64,000 nt of DNA from Ignavibacteriales bacterium. GTDB lineage: Bacteria > Bacteroidota > Ignavibacteria > Ignavibacteriales > Ignavibacteriaceae. Position 1 is the first letter of the stretch; every line of letters begins with the position of its first letter. Below the pieces are notes generated by a model. It saw only the letters and a program-made list of their open reading frames with translations. It was not told the DNA's origin and ran no database searches. Shown here piece after piece: positions 52,167 through 61,752 of this stretch. Position numbers and translations under genes: made by a program. Location: assembly GCA_003538625.1 (NCBI GenBank), contig DPRR01000025.1:1-64000 (forward strand), written 5' to 3'.

Positions 52167-53942
52167 ATGATCAAAAAACTTTCCGTATTGTTTGTAGCAT
52201 TGGCTTTTCTTTCTACCGCCTTTGCACAGGAAATTGTAAAACAAAAAGCACCTTTAAAATTTGATAGTGCTTCAGATCATTCAGTTGTTACTACTTTATC
52301 AGGAAATGCTCCTGTTACCGCAGCAAATTATGTTGCTGTTGATACAATGGCTAACTCATTCGGACCGGCAAGTAATACCTTAAACCCACTTGCTTACGAT
52401 CCGGCTTCAGGCGTAATGGCTGTTGTTCACAGAGGTGCCGCACCTTATGGTACCAGCGGAGAAATGTGGTGGAATTGGTCAACAGATTATGGTACAAGCT
52501 GGACAAGAAGTCTTACTTCAGTTCAAGCTGGAACTCTTCCTCAGAATGTTGGTCGTTATCCAAGTATGACAATTGCAAATTATACTAACTCAACTGTTAT
52601 GGCAGATTTATTGGGTGCATTTTCATGGCCAGAATTAAATCCAGCAGCTTTTGGCTGGGTAGGTTATGGCGTTTCTGAAGGTTTGATGGAATCAGCTTTT
52701 GCTGCTATCGATCAAGGTCCTCCTACATATGGCTCAAACGTTCCTACTTTTTCTGATGATCAGTACATTTATTGGTATTCAGATAATCAAACAGATAACG
52801 CTTTAAGATTATGGAGAACCCAGGATTATTCTACTGTTGAAGTTATTAATCCAGCAACCTGGGGAACAACCAGATGGACAAATGGTAATATTTTATTAGG
52901 CGGAGTTGCTTATAATGGTGTCGTATATGCTGGCGCTATTGGTTCTTATACAGAAGAAATTGGTGCAGGCGGATGGGAAATTGGCTACTCAAAATCAACA
53001 GATAATGGTGCTACCTGGAGCGATTGGTTCGTGCCTGATTGGAGAACCATTACTGCAACAGCTACTTATACTGAACTTTGGGACTGGAAACTAGGCGATG
53101 CATTTGTTAGTTATTCTGGTGATATCCAGGTTGACAAAGATGGACTTGTACATTTAGTTACAGCGTTAACTGATACAAATGCACATGTAAATTCATTTGT
53201 AGAATTTTTTGAGACAGCAGAAGGTGTGTGGGATGCAAAGATTATTGCTCCGGCACACGATTTATCAAAATATGGTTATGAAGCAAATACACCTGGATTA
53301 GGACAAACCGGTCCTTCAATTATGATTGCTTCTAATGATGCTCGTGATTTCTTCGCAGTTCAGTACACAATAGGTTCACCGGAAACTGCTGATACCTTAT
53401 GTGATTTGTACATGCAGACGAGAGCATTAGGTGATGCCGAATGGTCACATGCTACAAATTTGACAGAAACAGATAATATGAATGAAGACGGATGTCATCT
53501 GGCTCCATTTATGGCAACAACTTCAACTGCGACCACAACTACCGATTGGATATTCTCTATGTTCTGGTATGAAGCTGGAAATACAACACCTATAATTAGT
53601 CAAACTAATCCTTCAGTTGTTTATGTAGCTGCAGTACCAACAAGAGTTGTAACCGGTGTTGAAGATGGAACTGTTGTAAATTCATTTAATTTGGAACAAA
53701 ATTATCCAAATCCATTTAACCCAAGTACAAGCATTAAATACTCAGTTGCTGAAAGAAGCAATGTAAGTATTAAAGTTTATGATATGCTTGGAAAAGAAGT
53801 AGCTAATTTGGTTAACACAGTAAAAGAAGCTGGTTCACACGAAGTAACATTCAATGCATCAAGCTTAGCTTCCGGAATGTATGTCTATACAATTACCGCA
53901 GGTAACTTTACTTCTTCTAAAAAAATGATGTTAATGAAGTAA
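52167..53942 (+). CDS. T9SS-secreted protein with BNR/Asp-box-like repeats (591 aa)
   Basis: A signal peptide (MIKKLSVLFVALAFLSTAFA) is followed by a beta-propeller-like body with Asp-box-like motifs (STDYGTSWTRSL, STDNGATWSDW) as in sialidase-fold proteins, and a T9SS sorting domain (LEQNYPNPFNPSTSIKYS, IKVYDMLGKEVANLVN, SGMYVYTITAGNFTSSKKMMLMK). No sialidase active-site arginines could be assigned, so an enzyme role is uncertain. A strong ribosome-binding site and its own terminator indicate a monocistronic, well-expressed surface protein. Confidence 0.85.
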   Translation: MIKKLSVLFVALAFLSTAFAQEIVKQKAPLKFDSASDHSVVTTLSGNAPVTAANYVAVDTMANSFGPASNTLNPLAYDPASGVMAVVHRGAAPYGTSGEMWWNWSTDYGTSWTRSLTSVQAGTLPQNVGRYPSMTIANYTNSTVMADLLGAFSWPELNPAAFGWVGYGVSEGLMESAFAAIDQGPPTYGSNVPTFSDDQYIYWYSDNQTDNALRLWRTQDYSTVEVINPATWGTTRWTNGNILLGGVAYNGVVYAGAIGSYTEEIGAGGWEIGYSKSTDNGATWSDWFVPDWRTITATATYTELWDWKLGDAFVSYSGDIQVDKDGLVHLVTALTDTNAHVNSFVEFFETAEGVWDAKIIAPAHDLSKYGYEANTPGLGQTGPSIMIASNDARDFFAVQYTIGSPETADTLCDLYMQTRALGDAEWSHATNLTETDNMNEDGCHLAPFMATTSTATTTTDWIFSMFWYEAGNTTPIISQTNPSVVYVAAVPTRVVTGVEDGTVVNSFNLEQNYPNPFNPSTSIKYSVAERSNVSIKVYDMLGKEVANLVNTVKEAGSHEVTFNASSLASGMYVYTITAGNFTSSKKMMLMK

Positions 53943-53961
53943 TATGATTCTTTAAGTAAAA

Positions 53962-54010
53962 AGCGGGTGGTATTCTGTAAGGGAATTACAGTCCATCCGC
54001 TTTTTTTTTT
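53962..54010 (+). terminator. Rho-independent terminator
   Basis: AGCGGGTGG pairs with CCATCCGCT (one G-T pair), extended by CTGTAA/TTACAG, and is followed by ten T. It lies 20 nt after the stop of the 591-aa protein. Confidence 0.9.
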
Positions 54011-54070
54011 ATGATTTAATCAATGAGATAAAAAGATAAAATCTCTAAAATTATTTTTAGCGGAGATGAG

Positions 54071-56959
54071 ATGAAAAATTCGATTACAAAATTTTTGATT
54101 CTTTTTTTGTTCGCTCTGGTTCCTGCTCTTCTTGCGCAGACCGGAGTAGGTAAGCTGAGTGGGAAAATAGTTGATGCAGCTACGGGAGAAGCACTTATCG
54201 GTGCAAACGTTATTTTGGTAGGTACACAAACGGGAGCTGCCACTGATGTTGATGGAAATTATTTTATACTCAATATTACCCCGGGTACTTATGAGGTAAA
54301 AGTAACTTATGTTGGGTATGCTCCCAAAATATTAGAAAACATTCGTGTTGTAGCAGGTATCACATATGAATTGAATATACAACTTACAACAGATTTTACT
54401 CTGGATGAAGTTGTTGTTGTTGATAGAAAGTTTTTTGAAGAAAAAGCTACAAATACTGTAAAAGTTATAGACTCCGATCAAATATCCAGATTGCCGGTAA
54501 GAGGTGTTACAAACATCGCTTCACTTCAATCAGGTGTTGTTATTCAGGAGGGCAGCGGCGGTCAGGAAGGTAACGCAACTATAAATGTAAGAGGCGGACG
54601 TGGAAGCGAAGTTTTATACATTGTAGATGGCGTACCTCAAAATAACCTGTACAACAGATCTTCTGCTGCTTCAGTAAGTAATGTTGCTATTGAACAGATT
54701 TCATTCCAGGTTGGCGGTTATGAAGCTAAATATGGTCAGGCACAATCTGGTATAATAAACGTTACAACAAAATCAGGTCAGCCAACTTATAACATTCTTT
54801 CAGATATTGTTTCCTCATCTTATACAGATGATTATGGTTATAATTTATACGCCGGTACTATCAGCGGACCAATCATTCCTGGTATCGCTAATCATACTAT
54901 ATTTTTGTCTGCAGAAAGAGGATGGTATCAGGATGCTGACCCTAGTGCTATCGATATAAATTTCCCTTCTGTTGGTACAACATATAAAGGATATCAAAAT
55001 AATCCGGCAGGTGTCTGGAGATTTTCTGCAAAAACTAATCACCGCTTAGGCGATTTTACGGTTAATTTAAGCGGTCTATATAATGATAGAACTGCAAAAG
55101 TTATAGATTATCGTTATCAAAAAAATAACTCGCGGTTTAATCATGAATTTTTTGAGCAGAATACTTCTTTAAATGCCCGATTATCACAAACCTTAAGCAA
55201 CACTACATTTTGGAACCTTAATTTAGGTTATAAAATGTTTGACTTTAAAAGATACAACCCATTCTTAAAAGATAATCTTGCACTATATGGTAATGCTGCA
55301 TACTGGGAAAGTAACCTGGGTGTTTATCTTGCCGGTAACGGTTTAAATCCAGCCAGGTTAGACGCCAATGGATTACCTGTGGTAAATTCTCAAGGTGATA
55401 GAATTCAGATGTCTGTTGATGACAATGGTGTTTTTAGACCTTATGGTTATACAGGCGGTGGATTATATCAGAAAAGAGAAGATGACGCGCTATTTATAGA
55501 TTTAGATATTACTTCACAGATTGATAATCATTTATTGGAATTTGGGGCTGGATTTTCTCAGCATACGGTTAGAGGTTACGGTGTATATGCAAGTGGATAT
55601 GCACAGCAGCCGGATAATCTAACTGAAGCAGAAAAATATGAAGCATTGCAGCCTTTTGTTTATGGCTATGATGTAAGCGGACAGACCAGAACAACAACAG
55701 ATGATCCAAATCAATTTTTAAGACCATATAAACCGGATATCGGTTACGCTTATTTACAGGATAGATTTGAATTACAGGATATAGTTTTGAATGTTGGATT
55801 AAGGATGGATTATTTCAATTTAAAATCTTACGTTCTTAAAAACCCCGCACTTCCATATGCAGGAGGAACCGATCCTGAAGCATTTGATCCGGGCGATTTC
55901 CAGGTTAGAGATGCTGAAGTAGAACTATCTCCAAGAATCGGTATTGGATTCCCGGTAACATCTGGAACTGTATTTCATGCTCAGTATGGAAGATTTATTC
56001 AGTTACCTGAATTGAATGATGTTTACTTTGGACCTTACAGCTATAATGATTATTTAGTTATGGCACCTCAAAATGGTTTTAATGGTGCGCTCAGAGCTGA
56101 AGAAACAATTCAATACGAAGTAGGATTTCGTCAATTGCTAAGTGATAATTCTGCCTTGAATATAACAGCTTTTTACAAGAATATCAGAGATCTTGTAAAT
56201 GTTCAAAACCATAAATTCAGACGTGTTGATGGTGGCGAATTAATTGATGCGATATATCCTGAAAATTCAGATTTTGGTACTACCAAAGGTATTGCACTTT
56301 CTCTTGATATAACTCATTTAAGTTATTTTAGTGTCTCAACACAGTATACTTTTTCAATTGCTGAAGGAACTGGTTCTTCAACATCTTCAAGTTCAACAGC
56401 AGTTTTCAGAAATACTGATAATGCGGCACCTAAAGTTATCGCACCGCTTAATTTTGATCAAAGACATACCGGAATCGTGAACATTGACTTTTATGTTCCT
56501 AAAGGAAATATGGGCTGGTTAGAAATGCTGAATGTAAACATGCTGTTTTCATATAGCAGCGGTCGCCCATATACTCCAATGGATCAATGGAATCTTTTAG
56601 GAGATAATGGTATCCTTTCACAAACCAAAGGTTACATTAACTCTGCTTTCGGACCAGGAGCTTTTAGAATTGATTTAAAAATCGAGAAGAGCTTCCAGAT
56701 TGGTGATATTTTTATTTCACCATATGCAGTAGTAGAAAACCTTTTGGATGCAGACAATATAACTTCTGTTTACAGATCAACGGGCAGTGCCACTACTACC
56801 GGATTTTTAACTACTCCTAATGGAATCGCAGCATCGCAGCTGAACGGTGAAGGATATGTTCAGGATTATAAGAGTCTGGAAAATAATCCGGCTAATTTTG
56901 GTATTCCAAGATTAATTAAACTTGGTTTTAAATTGAACTTTTCAAATATAAGCTTATAA
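54071..56959 (+). CDS. TonB-dependent receptor with CarboxypepD_reg-like domain
   Basis: A 962-aa outer-membrane beta-barrel. Signal peptide (residues 1-22); carboxypeptidase-regulatory-like domain (GKLSGKIVDAATGEALIGANVIL ... YEVKVTYVGYAPK); plug domain (VKVIDSDQISRLPVRGVTNIASLQSGVV; TINVRGGRGSEVLYIVDGVPQNN; IEQISFQVGGYEAKYGQAQSGIINVTTKSG); then the barrel, ending in IKLGFKLNFSNISL. GGAGATGAG just precedes the ATG. With the next gene it could form an uptake or secretion-linked pair, like SusCD in outline, although the partner is not SusD-like. Confidence 0.92.
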   Translation: MKNSITKFLILFLFALVPALLAQTGVGKLSGKIVDAATGEALIGANVILVGTQTGAATDVDGNYFILNITPGTYEVKVTYVGYAPKILENIRVVAGITYELNIQLTTDFTLDEVVVVDRKFFEEKATNTVKVIDSDQISRLPVRGVTNIASLQSGVVIQEGSGGQEGNATINVRGGRGSEVLYIVDGVPQNNLYNRSSAASVSNVAIEQISFQVGGYEAKYGQAQSGIINVTTKSGQPTYNILSDIVSSSYTDDYGYNLYAGTISGPIIPGIANHTIFLSAERGWYQDADPSAIDINFPSVGTTYKGYQNNPAGVWRFSAKTNHRLGDFTVNLSGLYNDRTAKVIDYRYQKNNSRFNHEFFEQNTSLNARLSQTLSNTTFWNLNLGYKMFDFKRYNPFLKDNLALYGNAAYWESNLGVYLAGNGLNPARLDANGLPVVNSQGDRIQMSVDDNGVFRPYGYTGGGLYQKREDDALFIDLDITSQIDNHLLEFGAGFSQHTVRGYGVYASGYAQQPDNLTEAEKYEALQPFVYGYDVSGQTRTTTDDPNQFLRPYKPDIGYAYLQDRFELQDIVLNVGLRMDYFNLKSYVLKNPALPYAGGTDPEAFDPGDFQVRDAEVELSPRIGIGFPVTSGTVFHAQYGRFIQLPELNDVYFGPYSYNDYLVMAPQNGFNGALRAEETIQYEVGFRQLLSDNSALNITAFYKNIRDLVNVQNHKFRRVDGGELIDAIYPENSDFGTTKGIALSLDITHLSYFSVSTQYTFSIAEGTGSSTSSSSTAVFRNTDNAAPKVIAPLNFDQRHTGIVNIDFYVPKGNMGWLEMLNVNMLFSYSSGRPYTPMDQWNLLGDNGILSQTKGYINSAFGPGAFRIDLKIEKSFQIGDIFISPYAVVENLLDADNITSVYRSTGSATTTGFLTTPNGIAASQLNGEGYVQDYKSLENNPANFGIPRLIKLGFKLNFSNISL

Positions 56960-56996
56960 ATACGTAGAATTTTTTACAGTTAAGAGGACGTTAAAA

Positions 56997-59900
56997 ATGA
57001 AAAACAATAAGAGTTTGTACCAATTTCGATTCCTGATTTTACTTTTGATAGTGGCCCCATTATCATTAGGATTTTTAGGAGATGATAAAACAGGTACTAA
57101 ACCCAAAACCGAATCTTTAAATAAAATAGTTTCGACCACCGATGAAGGTGGAAAAAAAGGTGACGCGTACAGATTAAACATTAATAATATTAACCTGCCT
57201 TTAAATAGAAAAGGTATCATTGCTGCTGTAAATATTCCGGATAAAAATCCAACTATCAGTGGTGCAGGCGGAAAATTTGGCGGTCACGTATTCCTGTTTT
57301 CCGGTGGATTTTTTCTTAGCGGATATGCCAATGGAACTCTATTTTCAAATGCGGTTGCTTCTGCTTCTTTAGTTGAAGATTATGTTCCCGGGTTGGCAGG
57401 TACTAATGGTGATTCAAGAGCGCAACTATATGTTGTTAAAGCCACTGATCCGCCTTTTGGCACTGCCTGGCAGGATTGGAAAGACGCTGTTGCTTTAGGT
57501 GCAGATTATTATAACGGTGATGGTATTGATGGATACGATCCTGTTGATAGAAATGGAAACGGAGAGTGGGATCTTGATGAAGACAAACCGGACATCCTTG
57601 GTGATGAAACTGTATGGACAGTTTACTGGGATGGAGTTGCTGCACCAACAAGAAGATATAGTAATGTTCCGCCACTTGGTATAGAGGTAAGACAATCAGT
57701 TTTTGCTTTTGCATCAGGCGGTGCAATTGGTAATTTAATATTTGTTCGTTATCGGTTTAAATATGTAGGATTAGGTCAGGCAAATGAACCCGCACAATTA
57801 GATAGCGTATTATTCGGTGTGTGGGCAGATGTTGACCTTGGAACTGCAACTGATGATTTGGTAGGTAGTGACATTGACAGAAATTCTGGTTATACGTATA
57901 ATAATGGTCCGGATGGAGAATATGGTGCAAATCCGCCTTGTTACATGATAGACTTTTTCTCAGGTCCTATCGATTACATCCCCGGAGTTACTTATATAGA
58001 TAATGATGGTAATTCTGTTTATGACGATGGAATCGATACTCCATTGGATACTGCATATAGTTACAGAGGTCAGACAATTGGAGTAAAGACATATCCGGGA
58101 GCTCAGAACTTACCGATAGCTTCTTTTATACAATATATAAACGGTGATCCAACTTTAAATGATCCTGATAACCGTGAAGCAGCCAGAAACTATATGCTGG
58201 GTAAAACCAGACAAGGTGATGATATTGATCCGTGCACATTCTCTTATGGTTCTGTACAGGGCGGTGTTAATTGTAATAGCGTTGACCCAAGATTTTGGTA
58301 TTCCGGCGATCCTGTTACATCAACAGGCTGGATAAATACTTTAGCCGCTGATTCCAGACAGATGACCAATACCGGTCCTTTCACTTTAAAGAAGAATGAA
58401 GAAAAAGAAATAGTTGTTGCATATGTAGTTGGACAGGGAGCAAATGCAAAAAATTCAATTACAGTTGCCCGCAGTATAGATGATGGAGCTCAGACTATAT
58501 TTAACCTTAACTTTTTAGCTCCTTCACCTCCTCCGGCACCTGATGTAACTGCTCAAAGCAATGAGAATTTTATTGAACTTTCCTGGCCAACAGAAAAACA
58601 GTTCAATTATTCCAATACTACAGGTTCATGGGATGTTCAGTACGGTGGTTATAATGTTTATGCTTTCCAAACATTTAACACCTCAGAAACAGTTAATGGA
58701 CAACCAAACGTGAAACTGATCGGAAGATACCAGGTAAGTGATTCAGTAAATAATCTTTACTATAAAGATGGAAATAATGGTGGAATTTTTATGCTGTACC
58801 CCGCTGCTCCACCTGAAAATGTTCTGGATTCTAATATTTATAAAGATCCAACTACAGGAAGAATCAGATATAGGATAACACAAGATCCTTTTACTGAAGG
58901 ACCCCTTGTAAAAGGAAAACCATATTACTTTGCTGTAACTTCTTATGGTGTTAACCATGATGCACTTATTAATAAATCCGGTGGTGCACCCGGCAGATAT
59001 GGCGACTATTATTTAACAGATCAAACATTTGTTCAGGCAGTTGAAAATAATAAAAACATTCAGACAGTTGTAATGGGTGAGGATCTTTATCTGCCGCCTG
59101 TTGAACTAATTCCTGCAAATAAAGTTTCAGGTGCCGCTAATGGCGTTGTTACTTATGACGTAGTTGATCAGGCTGCTTTAAAAAACAATGAGTATCAGGT
59201 TTCATTTTTCAAAAATGATGCTACTGTTAGTTATAATATGTTTTGGCAGTTAAAGAATCTGACCACAGGAGAAGTGCTGGTGGATTCAGGCGATTATTAT
59301 CTATATAATCAACCGAATAATGTTACTCAGCAATTAACAGAAGGATTTATTACTAAGATTGAAGCAGATACAGCAAAACTTGGAACTCCCATTTATTCGC
59401 CTTCTTCATCAGTTTGGTATGATGCATTTAGCACTGCAGATGCTACGGGAGTTTACTATGTAGGAAATGATATTCCTGACGGTAAAGCTGTGTTTGGTTT
59501 TAGAAACAGAACCTCCGATTATATAAGTGCTGACAGATTGAGAAAAGTTGAATTACGTTTTGGTACAACTGGCAAAGCATACCGATATCTTAATAACTAT
59601 ATTGGTAACACAAACTTACAACGTGTAAATGCCTACTCATTTGCAGGCGCAGTAACAGCTGCGGATACTGTTGGTAAAGGTACAGTTGGTAACTGGAATA
59701 CTGTTGATGATAGAGCAAACGGATTTGTTGATGTACCATTTACAGCCTGGGTTGTTGATGAGAAATTCCCGGGAGATCAGCGACAATTAGCTGTTGGATT
59801 TGTTGAAAGAAGAAAAGTTGCAACTTTCCCAAATGGCAATCCTGATGGAAATTGGGATCCAACAGATTCATTAAATCTTTCAGGAGAAGTTATCATAATT

Positions 59901-60587
59901 TTTGATGCCGCTTATGATCCAAATGGTAATCAGATAGAATATACCGGCGGTGTATTTGATACACCCGGCGGACCTGTAACCGTATGGTCAGACCTTTTAA
60001 GATCTACATCCGGATTGCAGCCGATTCCTGCTGATGCAATTGATATAACAGATCAGCAAAAAGAAATATTCCTTTCTCCATGGTTCAATGCACTCTATGT
60101 AGTGGGATTACAAAGAAAAGATGCAGGTTCATTTTATTCAAATGGAGATAAACTAACCATTCCTGTAAGTGTATATCCTTACACTTCAGATGATGTTTAT
60201 AAATTTACTGTTAATAAAGATATACTCTCAGAGGATCAGGCAAAGGGATTATTCTCAAAAGTAAATGTATTCCCAAATCCGTTGTATGGTTATAATCCAT
60301 ATACTGCATATAATAACCTTGCAGCCGATGATCCGTTTGTTACGTTCTCAAATCTTCCTAACGAAGAAATAACTATTAAAATCTATTCATTATCAGGTAT
60401 ATTGTTAAGAACACTTGTTAAGGATCCAAATTCAACTTCACCTTTCTTAAACTGGAATCTCCAGAATGAATCAGGTTTAAGAGTTGCATCAGGATTATAT
60501 CTTGCGATTGTATCATCACCTACATTCGGAGATAAAGTGTTAAAGTTTTCGTTAATTATGCCACAGAAACAATTGCCCAGATTTTAA
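56997..60587 (+). CDS. Large secreted protein paired with the TonB-dependent receptor, probable T9SS tail
   Basis: A 1196-aa protein with an N-terminal signal (about residues 1-26) and no family I recognise. Notable parts: calcium-binding-like aspartate runs (DPVDRNGNGEWDLDEDKPD; YIDNDGNSVYDDGID), a fibronectin-type-III-like stretch near residues 515-690, and a C-terminal region VNVFPNPLYGYNPY ... IKIYSLSGILLRTL ... SGLYLAIVSSPTFGDKVLKFSLIM resembling a T9SS sorting domain with an unusual extra tail (PQKQLPRF). AAGAGGACG precedes the ATG. It lies 37 nt after the receptor, so the two are probably co-expressed. Confidence 0.75.
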   Translation: MKNNKSLYQFRFLILLLIVAPLSLGFLGDDKTGTKPKTESLNKIVSTTDEGGKKGDAYRLNINNINLPLNRKGIIAAVNIPDKNPTISGAGGKFGGHVFLFSGGFFLSGYANGTLFSNAVASASLVEDYVPGLAGTNGDSRAQLYVVKATDPPFGTAWQDWKDAVALGADYYNGDGIDGYDPVDRNGNGEWDLDEDKPDILGDETVWTVYWDGVAAPTRRYSNVPPLGIEVRQSVFAFASGGAIGNLIFVRYRFKYVGLGQANEPAQLDSVLFGVWADVDLGTATDDLVGSDIDRNSGYTYNNGPDGEYGANPPCYMIDFFSGPIDYIPGVTYIDNDGNSVYDDGIDTPLDTAYSYRGQTIGVKTYPGAQNLPIASFIQYINGDPTLNDPDNREAARNYMLGKTRQGDDIDPCTFSYGSVQGGVNCNSVDPRFWYSGDPVTSTGWINTLAADSRQMTNTGPFTLKKNEEKEIVVAYVVGQGANAKNSITVARSIDDGAQTIFNLNFLAPSPPPAPDVTAQSNENFIELSWPTEKQFNYSNTTGSWDVQYGGYNVYAFQTFNTSETVNGQPNVKLIGRYQVSDSVNNLYYKDGNNGGIFMLYPAAPPENVLDSNIYKDPTTGRIRYRITQDPFTEGPLVKGKPYYFAVTSYGVNHDALINKSGGAPGRYGDYYLTDQTFVQAVENNKNIQTVVMGEDLYLPPVELIPANKVSGAANGVVTYDVVDQAALKNNEYQVSFFKNDATVSYNMFWQLKNLTTGEVLVDSGDYYLYNQPNNVTQQLTEGFITKIEADTAKLGTPIYSPSSSVWYDAFSTADATGVYYVGNDIPDGKAVFGFRNRTSDYISADRLRKVELRFGTTGKAYRYLNNYIGNTNLQRVNAYSFAGAVTAADTVGKGTVGNWNTVDDRANGFVDVPFTAWVVDEKFPGDQRQLAVGFVERRKVATFPNGNPDGNWDPTDSLNLSGEVIIIFDAAYDPNGNQIEYTGGVFDTPGGPVTVWSDLLRSTSGLQPIPADAIDITDQQKEIFLSPWFNALYVVGLQRKDAGSFYSNGDKLTIPVSVYPYTSDDVYKFTVNKDILSEDQAKGLFSKVNVFPNPLYGYNPYTAYNNLAADDPFVTFSNLPNEEITIKIYSLSGILLRTLVKDPNSTSPFLNWNLQNESGLRVASGLYLAIVSSPTFGDKVLKFSLIMPQKQLPRF

Positions 60588-60596
60588 TGATGTGTT

Positions 60597-60621
60597 TGGG
60601 CAGGTTTAGTTTGCCTGCCCA
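60597..60621 (+). terminator. Intergenic hairpin, possible weak terminator
   Basis: TGGGCAGG (60597-60604) and CCTGCCCA (60614-60621) form an 8-bp stem, followed by CGTTTATAAAATTT. The poor T run suggests partial termination or mRNA protection between the 1196-aa gene and the PorV-like gene. Confidence 0.45.
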
Positions 60622-60657
60622 CGTTTATAAAATTTATAACATATGTGGAGTTTCGAA

Positions 60658-61677
60658 ATGAAAAAAATAATACTAATAATTTTTACTATTTTCTTTGCCG
60701 TATCCCTTTATGCTGGTGATAAATCTCGCCGGGGTACAACTGGAGCAGATCAACTTCTTGTTCCGGTTGGCGCGCGTAGTATTTCTACAGCCGGCTCTTT
60801 TGTTGCAACCGTAAACGGATTGGAAGCAATTTACTATAATCCTGCCGGTTTGGATGTGGCTCAGCGATCTGAGGCAATGTTTAGTTATATGAATTATATT
60901 GCCGATATCAATATGTCATATATCGCAATTGGTACAAATTTAAGTGACTTTGGTTCTATAGGGCTAAGTTTAAAATCTTTTGATGTGGGAGATATACCCA
61001 TAACAACAAATGAACTGCCTGATGGAACGGGAAGTACTTATTCTCCAACATTTTTAACGTTGGGATTAACTTATTCTAAAATTCTTACCGATCGTGTTTC
61101 AATAGGTACAACAGTTAAGTTTATAAATGAAACAATCGGTAATACATCTGCAACCGGTTTTGGAATTGATGCCGGTGTACAATATCAGTTTAGTAATAAG
61201 CTGGCTATCGGTGCTACAATAAATAATATCGGACCTAATATGACTTATTCAGGTCAGGATCTTAGAGTGCAGACCGGTGTACCCGGTACAGTTATTGGAG
61301 CTCCAAATGGAACATATGAAGTAGTAGCTGAATCTTTTCAGATCCCAAGTTATTTTCAACTTAGTTTAGCGTATAAAGAAAATTTTGATGAACAAAATCA
61401 AATTATGCTTGCTACTACTTTTGTAGCAAATAATGCGCTTGATGATGTTTTTAACTTTGGGTTGGAATACAGTTATATTAATACCTTTTTCCTAAGAGGC
61501 GGATATCATCTATATACGGAAAATGTTGATGAATCCATTTTTAGTTTTACTGCAGGAGCTGGTATTAATTATGAAATCGGATCCGGCATCGGTGTAAGTT
61601 TTGATTATGCTTACAGAGATGTAAAGGAATTCCCGACTTCAAATCATGTATTCACTGTAAAATTGGCTTTTCAATAA
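60658..61677 (+). CDS. PorV/PorQ-family (UPF0164) outer-membrane protein
   Basis: A 339-aa outer-membrane beta-barrel with signal peptide (MKKIILIIFTIFFAVSLYA) and the family start GADQLLVPVGARSISTAGSFVATVNGLEAIYYNPAGL; the barrel ends in HVFTVKLAFQ. PorV proteins shuttle T9SS cargo to the surface attachment complex. PorV itself cannot be told apart from other UPF0164 members here. ATG at 60658 is used because GGAG lies 7 nt upstream; an ATG at 60643 lies before that site. Confidence 0.85.
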   Translation: MKKIILIIFTIFFAVSLYAGDKSRRGTTGADQLLVPVGARSISTAGSFVATVNGLEAIYYNPAGLDVAQRSEAMFSYMNYIADINMSYIAIGTNLSDFGSIGLSLKSFDVGDIPITTNELPDGTGSTYSPTFLTLGLTYSKILTDRVSIGTTVKFINETIGNTSATGFGIDAGVQYQFSNKLAIGATINNIGPNMTYSGQDLRVQTGVPGTVIGAPNGTYEVVAESFQIPSYFQLSLAYKENFDEQNQIMLATTFVANNALDDVFNFGLEYSYINTFFLRGGYHLYTENVDESIFSFTAGAGINYEIGSGIGVSFDYAYRDVKEFPTSNHVFTVKLAFQ

Positions 61678-61698
61678 GTAATAGTATAATTATGTTTT

Positions 61699-61730
61699 AA
61701 GCGTCTATTGTTTTCAATAGGCGCTTTTTT
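61699..61730 (+). terminator. Rho-independent terminator
   Basis: AAGCGTCTATTG (61699-61710) pairs with CAATAGGCGCTT (61715-61726) around a TTTT loop, with one T-G pair, followed by TTTTATT. Confidence 0.9.
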
Positions 61731-61752
61731 ATTAATGATGAAGAAATTAACA

